From Rhyacophila brunnea (lineage: Eukaryota; Arthropoda; Insecta; Trichoptera; Rhyacophilidae), in the NCBI GenBank assembly GCA_022495005.1, contig JAGYXB010001353.1, positions 86,662 to 150,661 on the forward strand: DNA of 64,000 nucleotides, given 5' to 3'. Positions within the stretch are counted from its first letter, which is position 1. Each line of letters begins with the position of its first letter. The translations under genes were made by a program, and so were the position numbers. The notes under the pieces are model-generated. The model saw only the letters and a list, made by a program, of their open reading frames with translations, ran no database searches and was not told the origin of the DNA. Positions 33,196 through 43,770 of the stretch are shown one piece after another.

Positions 33196-33680
33196 AATTT
33201 GGCTGAATTAGGCTGATTTGTCTTGAATTGGGCTGATTTGATCTAAATTGGGCTAAATTTGTCTAAATTGGGCTGAGTTAGGCTAATAAAGGCTAATTAG
33301 GCTAATTTGAGCTAAATTAGGGTGAATTGGGCTGAGATGAGCTGAATGGGGCTGAATAGAAATTGGCCGAATTGGGATAAATTAGGCTGAATTGGGCTAA
33401 AATGGCCTGAATTGGGCAGAAATGGGCTATATTAGGCTAAATTGGGCTGAATTTGACTGAATTGAGCTATATTGGGCTGAATTTGGGTGATTTGGGCATA
33501 ATTAGGCGGATATTGGCTAATTTCGGCTAAGTTGGGTTAACTTGTGCTGATTCGGACTGAATTGTGCTGATATGGCTTAATTTGGGCTAATTTGGGCTGA
33601 ATTTGGCTGGATTCGACTGAATTGGGCAAAATTGAATTAAGCTAAATTGGGTTTATTTGTGCTGAATTGGGCCAAATTTA
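33196..33680. repeat. roughly 10-bp minisatellite, GGCTGAATTG orientation
   Basis: About 48 irregular units of TTGGGCTGAA/TTAGGCTAAT. Units vary by one or two bases and in length (9-12 bp). Confidence 0.9.
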
Positions 33681-34688
33681 GCCTAATTCAAATAAGGCCA
33701 ATATAATCCAATTCAGCTCAAATCAGCCCAATTAAGCCAAAATTATGCCAATTCCGTTCAACTCAGCCCAATTTAGCCCGATTCAATTCCGTCCAATTCA
33801 TCCCAAATTAGCCCAATTGAGCCCAATTCGGTCAAATTCAACCTAATTGAGCCCAAATTAGTCCAAATTAGCTCACATCAGCCAAATACAGCCTAATTCA
33901 GCCCAAATTTAGCCCAAAATAGCCCAATTTAGACAACATCAGCCCAATTCAGCCTAATTAAGCCAAATTCAATTCAGACGAATTCAGGCCAATTCACCTC
34001 AATTCAGTCTAATTTGGCCCAAATAAGCTCAATTCTATTCATTCCAGTCCTACATAGCCCAATTCAGCATAATTTAGCACATTTTTGCCCTTTTCATTCA
34101 AATTCACGCCAAATCAGCCAAGTTCAACCCAATTTGACCCAATTAAGGCCAATTTAATTCAGCCTAATTTAGCCAATTTTACCCTAATTTTATTAAGCCT
34201 ATTAGGCCCCAACCTAGCGCAAATCAGCCCAATTTAGTCCAAATTAGCCAACATCAACCCAATTCTGTCTAAGTTACCCAAATTCAGCCCAATAAAATTC
34301 AGGCCAACTTAGCCCAATTCTGACCAATTCAAGCCAAAACAGCCTTATTCAGCCCAAATTTAGCTAAAATCAGCTCAATTCAGCCTAATAAGCCAAATTT
34401 AGCCCAATTTAATTCCGGCCAATTCAGCTCAATTAAGTCCAATTTAGCAGAAGTTAGGCTAATTCCGCCCGATTCAGCCCTATGTAGCCCATTAAAGTCC
34501 AAATTAGCCCAAATCAGCCGAATTCAATTCAGCCTAATTCAGTCAGTTCAAGCCTAAATTATTCCACATCAGCCGAATTCAGCCCAATTGAATTCTGTCC
34601 AAATAAATTCAGGCCAATTCAGACCAATTTAGCCCAATTCAGCCATATTTAACCCAATATAAGCCTCTTCAGACCAATTTAGCTCAAA
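33681..34688. repeat. same minisatellite in inverted orientation (CAATTCAGCC)
   Basis: From about 33680 the units switch to the reverse complement (TTCAGCCCAA, TTTAGCCCAA) for about 1 kb. The switch point is GGGCCAAATTTAGCC, near-palindromic. With the preceding array this makes an inverted satellite able to pair with itself. Confidence 0.9.
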
Positions 34689-34689
34689 T

Positions 34690-34805
34690 GATGCGTTATT
34701 ACATAACGCGTAATTTAACGCCATGTTGCGTTATATAACGCTATGATGCGTTATTTAACGCCATATTGCGTTATATAACAACGCTATGATGCGTAAATAA
34801 CGCTC
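34690..34805. repeat. GCGTTATATAACGC-type palindromic tandem repeat, block 1
   Basis: Five or so units of the form (T)GATGCGTTATxTAACGCCAT; the core GCGTTATATAACGC is a perfect 14-bp palindrome. A second block occurs at 43055-43265. Confidence 0.85.
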
Positions 34806-34834
34806 CACTCTTGAGATGATTTGCCCCACCTTAT

Positions 34835-35215
34835 ATGGCCGGTAAAATAAAACCAACATCACTTCAGACCGCGTTCTGGAACACACGAGGATCCCTCCTC
34901 AATGACAAATACGAAGTCCGACATTTCCTTCAAGAGAACGACATTGACATACTTCTCGTCAACGAGACGTGGCTCAAACCTTCTCATCAATTTACCATAC
35001 CGAACTACATATACCCACAGGACCCACATACTTACTAAAGGTGGCGGAACAGCCATCCTCGTAAAATCTCATATCGAGCACTGTTCAACACACAGCCACC
35101 CGCGCGCGCCACACGTCTGGCAATAGAATCAACTTCGATATTAGTCACCACGAAGAATTACGGCTTAGTTAAATTCATAACTATCTTCTGTCCTCCGAAA
35201 CAAAAGAAGAGACTG
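34835..35215 (+). pseudogene. Jockey-like endonuclease fragment (5' part)
   Basis: Starts MAGKIKPTSLQTAFWNTRGS, then DIDILLVNETWL: the N and E sites of an apurinic-type endonuclease as in Jockey-clade ORF2. A frame change at about 35030 leads to KGGGTAILV. Homology ends near 35215. The C-terminal pieces of a like element lie at 41463-42774. Confidence 0.7.
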
Positions 35216-35221
35216 AACTGT

Positions 35222-36645
35222 CGAGCCGTGCGGACGTGTTTTGCATCGCTATTATTTCGCTTTCGTTATCTTCAATTTTGACCCTACTATTCACAAGTTT
35301 TTGATCCCATTTCTTCACTAATACCTTCGCCTGCCCTTGGAATACAATTTGTGAAACTTTTGTGTGTTTTCCCGTTGGAATTTCCCGGGAATTGTGACTT
35401 TTAATTCGTTTAATAATAGTTACCTAATTATTGTAACAATAATATTTATTGTGCGATAAATTGTGTTTGAGTGAGTAACGTGTGACGAGTGTTACCCAGC
35501 GCCATGGTCAACCACAAAGGGGACCCCATGCAAGTGGAAGGAATGTCCACTAGGAAGCGGAAGTCTGACGTGGCTGAGGGTATTGGTGACCCCAAGCAGG
35601 CCCCCAAGGTCAAGGATAAAAGGCCTAATGAAGAAAAAGATAAAGAAAAGCAGAGCGCTTCCACTTCAAAGGGAAAGGGCGTTAAGTCAAGGGCTGGTTC
35701 AGCCTCAGCATCTTGCGAGGAGATCAGTCCCGTGGCTTTGAGTATTCTCTCTCTCAGAAGAGTGCGTCCAGGGCGACGATTGCCATCAAGAGGGCGCTTG
35801 CCACCCTCGAGAAGGACAGTCGTATTGCCAGAGCAATTGTGAACGCAGTAGCCGCGGAGCTTGAGATGGCAATCGCTGAAACGTGGGCCATGGCGATAGA
35901 GCTGGAGGCGCACAAGGCAATTGTGAAGGATCGTGCTTCCTTAACAAGAGCCATCATCCAGGCTCCTTCTAATACTCCTCCCAGGGCTGTTTGGAGTGAC
36001 GTAACCCGTAGAGAGGCTCAACCAACTAGAGCCTCCGAATGGCCACCAGTTCCTCCGAAAACCGTCGCCAGGCCGGGGGTGATGTTTTATCCGACTAAGG
36101 AGGGTCAAGAATCGACTGCCACAAAGGAAGCTCTCATGAAAACTATGGTGCCTGAAACTTTGGGAGTGCACATCACCGGGGTACGCAAGATCCGGGGAGG
36201 CGGGATCATCGTGCATCCCAAAAGTGACGACGAGGCTAAGCGGCTCATGATTGTCCCTGGGCTGACTGAGGCTGGCTTAAAGGTCCAAGTCGCGGGGAGA
36301 AAGCTTCCCCGCATCATAATTTTTAATGTACCCATTGAGACGACAGAAGAGCAGCTCAAGGAGGCAATCATAAACAATACCCAGGAGGCGTCTGGCCTTG
36401 CATCTGAGGGTTACGCTGGAACCAAACTGAGCCACAAGGCGGGACCGAAGACCGAACGTATGACTAATGAAAATATGATAATGTCGATCCCGGGAAAGGC
36501 TCGAGAGGCGCTGCTTAATGATGGCAGACTTTTCATGGGGTGGAATTCGTTCCCTGTGCGTGACTTTTGCGGAGTTGTCAAGTGTGCAAAGTGGCACTTA
36601 TACGGACACATGGCAAAGGGTTGCAACGCTAAGGTTACAGGTTAA
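35222..36645 (+). pseudogene. R1-clade ORF1 with 5' untranslated region, truncated
   Basis: About 280 bp of leader, ATG at 35504, a lysine-rich N-terminus, a frameshift at about 35740, then an alanine-rich helical region, KALMKTM-like block with PETLGVHITGVRKIRGGGII, and RKLPRIIIFNVPIETTEEQL. It stops inside the first knuckle (CAKWHLYGHMAKGC, with one expected Cys replaced). The gag block aligns with T1 ORF1 (LGVxITGVR), but this is a different, GC-richer lineage. ORF2 is absent. Confidence 0.75.
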
Positions 36646-38258
36646 GGTGATGTCTCTAGGTAAAGTTGTTATCGAAAAATAGCTAGAAAAGTTTATTAAT
36701 CGGTAAATATATATTCAAAAGTAATGAGAAAAATAAAATAAAAAATTAAGAAGTATCATGGAGTTCTATATATCAAAAATACGTGTCAAATTCGGTACAT
36801 TTCTATCGGGTGGTAAGAATGAATGACATAAGATTTATTATCAAAATTACGATAAAAATGTACGTAAATCTATTACCCAGGGAAACGCTAAACGAAAATT
36901 GGAATTTATTATATCCTTATATCTTGTTTTTCAAATTTAAAAAACATCGATTTAGAGGTTAGAAAGCACGCAATTAAAATCGAAAAACCTCGGCTTAGAC
37001 GCAATTTATCGCGAAAAACGTTTAGCGTTTCTATTAAAAATATTATTTATTAATTTTTACGGCAGTAATTTGAATTTAATCTTGTATTTTTGTATATTAA
37101 CGAATCGATAGAAATCGAAACCATAATAATTGCCCAAATTCAACCGATGTTTAGCTGTCCGGTGCTGCCACCGTGGAACTATTTCGAAACAATACACATA
37201 TACAAAATACACACACATGCAACAACATGACATTGAAAATGAAACTCACACATAGACAAGACAAAATAACATTTTTCTGCTTCATTTTGGCTAGGATCAG
37301 TTTGTGGTAAAACTTCGACGCGAAATTGCCATATGAATAAAAATAACTTTATAATTAAAATTACAATATTTACTTAATATACGTAGGAACCTGCCTATAT
37401 TCAAAATTTGAAACTGCGAATTATTTGCAATTAGTATTTGCTTAAATTACAACTGTTTTTTATCATTATTTATGATAAAAATAATCAACAAAATAAACAA
37501 ATCTCGCATTTTAACATATGGTAGCATTCGTGCTCTCGATCGAATACATAGATAACAGACATCGAATATCGGGTTTATAACAATTCTTCTTTATTTTTTT
37601 GCCATTATTATATTGTTTGAAAACAGGAAGGAATCGACTCATCAGCATAGATAAGATACTTCTCATCAGTAACATTTTTGTCAAGTAAGTAAACTTTTCA
37701 GTGTATAATAAATAATATTATTATCGTACATCAAAATGACAAACTATGTCATGCAGTTTTGATTGTCAAACAAACATTCAAAAATTATTTAAAAGAGTTA
37801 CATATACTGTATTTTCAATCACCATCATGCATTTATCATCAATATATATTATTTTAGGCGTATACTCATCGTTTTCGTAAAATTATAAATACTTTACGTC
37901 AGTTTGAGGTTATGTTTATGACAAATGTCATCGAGCCTATCTTGTACGTTTTGTAAATTATCTAATAGATAGTGAATTTCTTTCATTCGCATAATATGAT
38001 TGTAGAACCGAATTTAATAAAATTAAATTTTAATTTCATTCAAAATTACTGAAACTTGTCTCGAAAATGTATCTCATAATCATCATTATAATTATTAACA
38101 ATGCTGTACAATGTAACCATATTGATTATAATCAAATATTTTATGTGCTTTCAAACACGTGTCCGTGTTTTTAATACAACATAATCGTAAATTGAAAACG
38201 TTATCTACAGTGATAAGTTTAACACGAGTATATGAATATAATGAGGTTATGTTTTTTT
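36646..38258. other. A+T-rich non-coding stretch
   Basis: A short inverted pair GAAACGCTAAACG / CGTTTAGCGTTTC (36889 and 37018) is the only structure seen. May include the 5' end of the piggyBac-like element, but no TTAA-CCC end was identified. Confidence 0.35.
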
Positions 38259-40188
38259 GTTTACATATAGATAAATCTTTTAATACTGATGAACTCGACG
38301 AAATATTGGACGACAGTGACTGCGAAGTCGGCGACGGTTACGAGTCCGACAACAGCGACGACATTTACATTCGACATTTACAACCTTCGACATCACAATC
38401 CAGGGTTCTTCCCTGGCTCACAAAATGGTAGGTTTACAATTTTCTTAATAATATATTTATTGGTTTTATATACCATCCAGTCATACATTAGATTCATTTT
38501 CATTACATGCTTTGGCATAAAAACAAGAATTCATTACATCTTGTACACATGATGTAGCGATTGTCTCGAATGAGGAGTTGATGGTTTGAATAGTAAACTT
38601 CAATCAAAACATATTATTGCCCATCATTATTTGTATTTTTACTGCTAAATACTTGAATTAATGAGGAAATATGGATTATGTAATAATATTTTTTTCCTAT
38701 TGTTTCAGTATGCCGAATGCTGGTCCGGAATTGGAGGAAGATTTGTTGGCGAGAGGGCATGTTGCTGACAATGTACTCAGCTCCTTTTTCGAATACTTCA
38801 ACCTCGCTCTCTTCGAAAAAATAGCTGAGCAGACAAATTTATATTCAGCACAAAAAAGGGACTTGTGGTCGGTGAATACGAATTCGAAATTCGTATTCAC
38901 CGTCATCCAAATTATGATGGGTACATTAAGGTTTCCGCAGACTCGAATGTACTGGTGTTTATGATCTAAGCATTCCAATCATTAATCAAGCAATGCCCAG
39001 AGACGGGTACTTCGAACTGCGGAATCACTTTCATTTTGCAGATAACACTGATAAACTTTGGAAGATTAGTCCCTTTTTAAGTGAGGTTCTAAAAAAATGC
39101 CATACTTTGCCCAGACCTGCTCATAACTCCATCGACGAGCAAATGATGCCGTTCACTGGCCGCTGTAGACACAGGCAATTTGTGCTTAACAAGCCAAATC
39201 CTGTAGGCCTTAAAAATTTTGTTCTCGCGGCCAGAGATGGATTAGTGATAGATTTTCACATATATGTAGGGAAGGGAACGGTATCAGATGGAGATATGAA
39301 GCAGTTCGGTCTGGGCGCAAGTGTGGTCAAGTTACTCTGCCGGACTCTCCCCAATCCTCCTGCATTGTCTATACTGATCGTTTTTCACTAGTTTGAAGCT
39401 CGCCGATTCGTTACTTCAAGACAAAATATTCTTAACTGGAACTGTCAGAAGTAATAGAATCGGCGATGTGATTAAGAAATTAAAAAAACGATAAGGCAAT
39501 GCAGAGGGGAGATTGGGATGAGAAGGTTCGGTAGGATGACAAAGTCTGTGTAGTCAAGTGGAAAGATAATAAATCCGTGTTATTATTTTACACTGCTGTC
39601 GGCAGTACTCCTGTTGGTACTTGCATGCGATGATCGAAGGAAGTAAAGAGGAAGATCAGTGCCACTCAGCCGGCCATTGTAAAGCACTACAATATGTCGA
39701 TGGGTGGCATTGATCTTTGCGATCGGATAATTGCTTATTACAGGACTGCGATGAAGACATGCAAATGGCCTGTGAGGGTTTTTAACCACTTTGTGGACTT
39801 GGCGGTAGTAAACTGTTGGCTAATGTATATGCGGAATTGTAAACTAGAAAATGTACCCCGAAAGGATATTATGGGACTGTTGTCGTACTGAATCAGATTA
39901 GCGAAAGCTATGATTCGGTATGAAGATCGGGTAGCCAACATTTTAACACTGCCAGCACGAGGTCGGCCAAGAAACATGTCGACATCGCAGGTAGACACAG
40001 AGCCACCAGCTCGCAGGAGAACGGTTTTCCCCCAACCGATCGCTGAGGTACGTTTGGACAGCGTTGGCCACCATTCAGCATCCGTGTGCAGATACCCTGG
40101 ATGCAAGTCCCGCACCAGTTATATTTGCATAAAATGCAATATATACGTGTGCACAAAATTTTGCTTTGAGCTGTATCACACAGTATAG
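38259..40188 (+). pseudogene. piggyBac-type transposase, decayed
   Basis: An acidic first exon (TDELDEILDDSDCE...) ends at a donor ATG|GTAGGT (38427/38428) and joins in frame at TTTCAG|TATGCCG (38708/38709). The second exon has the piggyBac N-terminal region. The DDE domain keeps SIDEQMMPFTGR (39140) and MGGIDLCDRIIAYYRT (39694), while the middle acidic block is split by frame breaks near 38965, 39385 and 39480-39640. The cysteine-rich C-terminus (CRYPGCKSRTSYICIKCNIY) ends at 40188. Domains are in the normal order, so it is one gene broken by small changes. Confidence 0.8.
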
Positions 40189-40496
40189 GATGCAGCTCAA
40201 AGCAATTTTAAAGTAGATATTTAGGGTTTTATTTCATAATTTTAACTAATTTTAAGTGTAAATATATTTAATTATCCTATTTATAATGTTTTTGTATTGT
40301 TTTTATTGTGTAATGTTCTATTAAAATTGACCATTCCTATGACAAGTTGTTTTCTTTACCTTCCCTAAGTTTATAGAGTAGGTAATATTCATCTGCAGTG
40401 TGACCTGGTAGCATATATAGTACATTAGGATCGGACATGGTTGAAACGAAATGAATTGGGATGTCTATATAATATCGACATTGTCATAATTATAAC
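40189..40496. other. A+T-rich spacer after the piggyBac gene
   Basis: No gene seen. Could include the element's 3' end, which I could not delimit. Confidence 0.35.
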
Positions 40497-40498
40497 TA

Positions 40499-40866
40499 CA
40501 GTCGAACTCGGTTATTACAATCTCGGACATAGCGAGATCTCGGATGTAATGAGGAAACAGTCGTTGACATTTTGTATATGATTTTCTCCATACATTTTTA
40601 TTCACTGTTATAACGAGATACTTATCGGATATACCGAGCTAAAATACTGGTAATGTGTTGATCGTTTAAAGACATTTCGACCCTAAGCAATAAAATCCGA
40701 TCGGACAGGATGCCGCCGGGGACAGATTACGTTTATGACACTAGTTAAGTGTCTAATTGTTGTTTTCGCCGACAATAAAAATACCTATTCTCTGATATAA
40801 CGAGTACCGCTTATAACGAGCAAATTCAGCCGGTCCAACCTTCCTAGTAATAACCAAGTACAACTG
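40499..40866. mobile_element. pogo/Tigger-like MITE, 368 bp
   Basis: Ends CAGTCGAACTCGGTTATTAC and inverted CAGTTGTACTTGGTTATTAC, flanked by TA on both sides, as in Tc1/mariner-pogo elements. Inside are ATAACGAG words typical of this group. No transposase. Confidence 0.8.
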
Positions 40867-40868
40867 TA

Positions 40869-41462
40869 TATTCCTTATTTTGTTTAATAATAATTCGAAT
40901 GGCATTTGTTTTGCTATTCATTTCATATCATTCTTTTATTCCACCTCTAGTAGAAATTCGATGTAATTGTCAATTGTACAAGATTAAACTCAATCTTATA
41001 AACATTACTACTATAAATGAATTTTACTGTAGAAAAATATTTATACGTATTGACAACGTAAAAAAATCTGGTTCATTGACTGGACAGGATACCTTGTATT
41101 GCCACTGTAAAAAAAACTACGGTAAACAAAATGTAAAAATCATAAACACTTTAAATCAAATCAAATAGACATGTTAGAATTGTAAATATTTTATGGGGTA
41201 ATATTAATTGTAAATATTTTTACATAGGTAAGTAAATATATAATAAATTTAAATGCATTTTTAAAAAGCTTATGATTTTTAATATGTGGCGACACACAAT
41301 ATTTTATTTTATATTTTATTGCCATCTGGTTGCGATCGACGAAAGTTTTTAGTAACACATTTTTAGAAATTCATGGTAGATGCCTGTAGATGCCTTTAGA
41401 TGCCTTTAGATGGCGTTGAAGTCACATTTGATCGTAAATTGAGGCAAAGAATTCGCCTTAAC
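40869..41462. other. non-coding stretch with a short 11-bp tandem repeat
   Basis: TAGATGCCTTTAGATGCC occurs as about four units of GTAGATGCCTT near 41375-41412. A short plus frame at 40899-41168 has no known motif. Confidence 0.45.
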
Positions 41463-42774
41463 AGCTCGCGGAGTATTACTACTAGATTTCATTCAAGCTA
41501 GCCAATTAGTTATAGTCGCACCTCTGACACCCACCAATTTCCCGACCAGAGGCATGCCTAGTATTCTCAACTTCACCATCATCCGTAATACAAACTATAT
41601 ACCCATCATTCGCACGGTAGATGAACTAAACTCAGATCACAAACCGGTCCTAATGTTCCTCAGGGATGCATTGGACCCGTTAGTTACATCACCTGACTCC
41701 CAAAGATACAAAGTATCTTGGGAAATTTTTGCAATTCACTTGGAGCAACACCTCACGATTCCATTAGATCTCTCGTCCACACCTAAAATAGCAATAAGGG
41801 ACTTAACAGCCTCCATATATTATGAGGCTGTCAAAGCCGCCTCCACGTTGATCAGCCCGACTGACACTCATAGATTAGATATACCAAAATCCACCATGAC
41901 CAAAAATCATGGAGAGAAACGGAGCCAGAAAGATCGCCCAAATCCTGGGAGATCAGCCATCTTTTTCCAAGTTTAAGAAACTAAGGAAAAAGATTAGGAA
42001 ATTAAACGCAGATCATGCTGCTGGATCAGCTGCCTGGAACACCAAACTCACAGAGTTACTTAAGGGTAGTGACCCCTTCTGGAAACTCTCTAAAGCCCTG
42101 AGGACTAAGAAATGTCCAATAACTACACTGAAAGGTCACACCAAAACGGTATACACCATAGAGGAGAAACTTGAGGTATTCACGGATAACCTCCAAAATC
42201 AATTCAGACCTAACGACATAGACGCATCAAACATCAACACATTAGCGGAAAAAGACGCCAAGCCGACATAGTCCTAGCTAAACTCAGACGCATGGTAGGT
42301 CATAGGAGCAAACTTGCCTGCCGCAGCAAGCTGCTATTATACACAGCTATCATCCGTCCCATCATGACCTACGCGTGCCCCGTCTGGGAATACGCAAGCC
42401 TAAAGTATCTTAACAGACTCCAAATCACACAGAAAAAAACTCTCAGAGCAATCACAAATGCACCCTGGTTCGTCAGGAACACCACACTCCACAGCGATCT
42501 TAACGTCGAAACTCTCCACAGCCATATCCTCAAGCTCACGGAGCAATTCTACAGCTCCATCAACAACCATCCCAGCACTACAATATCACACTTCTTACAG
42601 TATGACATACACGCACAAACAGAATTTGTCCGGCCCAGAAAGGTATTCCTCCTGATGATTTCCCCTAGCTTCTCACATCTCCCATTCCTTTCAGACCTTC
42701 ATTTCTTTTCAGCGGCCGCAATCGGGACCCCATTGCGTCACACGGAGATCGAATTTCCCTCGAGTATAAACTAA
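41463..42774 (+). pseudogene. Jockey-like ORF2 remnant (endonuclease end, RT start and RT end)
   Basis: Reads LTARGVLLLDFIQASQLVIV and DELNSDHKPVLMFL (endonuclease end with SDHKPV), a frameshift near 41930, then KKIRKLNADH and DPFWKLSKALRTKK, then a deletion at about 42260 removing most of the reverse transcriptase, and finally LLLYTAIIRPIMTYACPVWE with RNTTLHSDLN (thumb/C-terminus). It is probably the other part of the element started at 34835. Confidence 0.75.
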
Positions 42775-42964
42775 ATATCAAAAGATGGTGGTCAGTCTGA
42801 TCCTTGACTTAAGTGCAAGCCTCAGAACCCACCCACCCTAGGTATTAAAAATCACTGAGATCAAGGGCCTAGCAAAAAAGATAAATTGCTAACTCGAGGG
42901 AACTGGATCGAACATCCAAGCGCTGAGACCTGACGAGGAGACGGACGGAAGGAAGAATTCTGCA

Positions 42965-43052
42965 ACGTAGTGTGTGTCCGCACTAAATGGGTTTTCCTTT
43001 CCATTCCACGTTGTGTGTCCGCACACAACTGGTTTTCCTTTCTATTCCACGT
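42965..43052. repeat. two-copy tandem repeat of about 45 bp
   Basis: GTGTGTCCGCACTAAATGGG then TTTTCCTTTCCATTCCACG, and again GTGTGTCCGCACACAACTGG then TTTTCCTTTCTATTCCACG. It lies between the Jockey remnant and the next satellite. Confidence 0.7.
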
Positions 43053-43054
43053 TA

Positions 43055-43265
43055 TCCTTAATAAAACGTTAATACAGCGTTATATAACGCTTTCGAACAC
43101 CAAGTTGCGTTATGTAACGCTATGATGCGTAATCTAACGTCATATTGCGATATATAACGTTATGATGCGTTACTTAACGCCATGTTGAGATATATAACGC
43201 TTTTCAACGCCATAACGTTGCGTTATAAGACGCTATGATGCGTTATTTAAGGCGTTATATTACGC
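43055..43265. repeat. GCGTTATATAACGC-type palindromic tandem repeat, block 2
   Basis: Same unit family as 34690-34805 (GCGTTATxTAACGC with GATGC/CATATT spacers), about ten irregular units. Confidence 0.85.
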
Positions 43266-43580
43266 TTGGCAATTGAAAAGGGATGAATTAAGCTGAATTG
43301 TGCTGAATTAGACTGAATTGGGCTGAATTGACCTGAATTGGCCTGAATTGAAATGAATTGAATTGGGCTGAATTAGGCTGATTCGAGCTGAATTGGGCAG
43401 GATTAGCTATTTCAGACAAATGGGCTAAATGGGACTGCATTAGCCAAAATTGAATTAGGGTGAAATGGGCTGAATTGACTTGGATTGAATTGGGCTAAAT
43501 TAGGCTGAATTGGTCTGCGAAGGGCTTAATTGTCCTGAATTGTGCTGAATTGGGCTGAATTAAGCTGATTACGCCTAATT
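43266..43580. repeat. GGCTGAATTG minisatellite, block 3 (plus orientation)
   Basis: About 30 units of (GGGCTGAATT), same family and orientation as 33196-33680. It runs directly into degenerate TTAGG repeats. Confidence 0.9.
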
Positions 43581-43613
43581 AGGTTTAGTTTAGGTTAGGT
43601 TAGTTTAGGTTAG
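43577..43613 (+). repeat. short degenerate TTAGG array
   Basis: About seven TTAGG-like units (some TTTAG), ending in TTAGG followed by a T-run of the next retrotransposon tail. Confidence 0.8.
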
Positions 43614-43750
43614 GTTTTTTTTTGTTGAGTTGCGTTTATTATTGACCTTGCTTATTATGAACAAGGTTTGTAGATTTTCAATTGGATTTTTCTTTATTTA
43701 TTAGTCTTTTTTTACTATATAGTGTTGGGATCAGGAGGAATATACTACTG
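43614..43750 (-). mobile_element. TRAS/SART-like fragment T0, 3' tail only
   Basis: A T-run (poly(A) of the minus strand), then TTATTGACCTTGCTTATTAT and GTGTTGGGATCAGGAGG, matching the 3' untranslated region of T2 and T4. It breaks off after TACTACT and meets GGTTAGG. A heavily 5'-truncated insertion. Confidence 0.8.
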
Positions 43751-43770
43751 GTTAGGTTAGGTTAGGTTAG
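43751..43770 (+). repeat. TTAGG telomere repeat, 4 units
   Basis: GTTAGGTTAGGTTAGGTTAG between T0 and the 2.5 kb element A. Confidence 0.95.

Noticed and set aside
33196..34688. Considered as a coding or CRISPR-like array
   Set aside because: Units of about 10 bp without constant spacers, and stops in every frame; it is a minisatellite.
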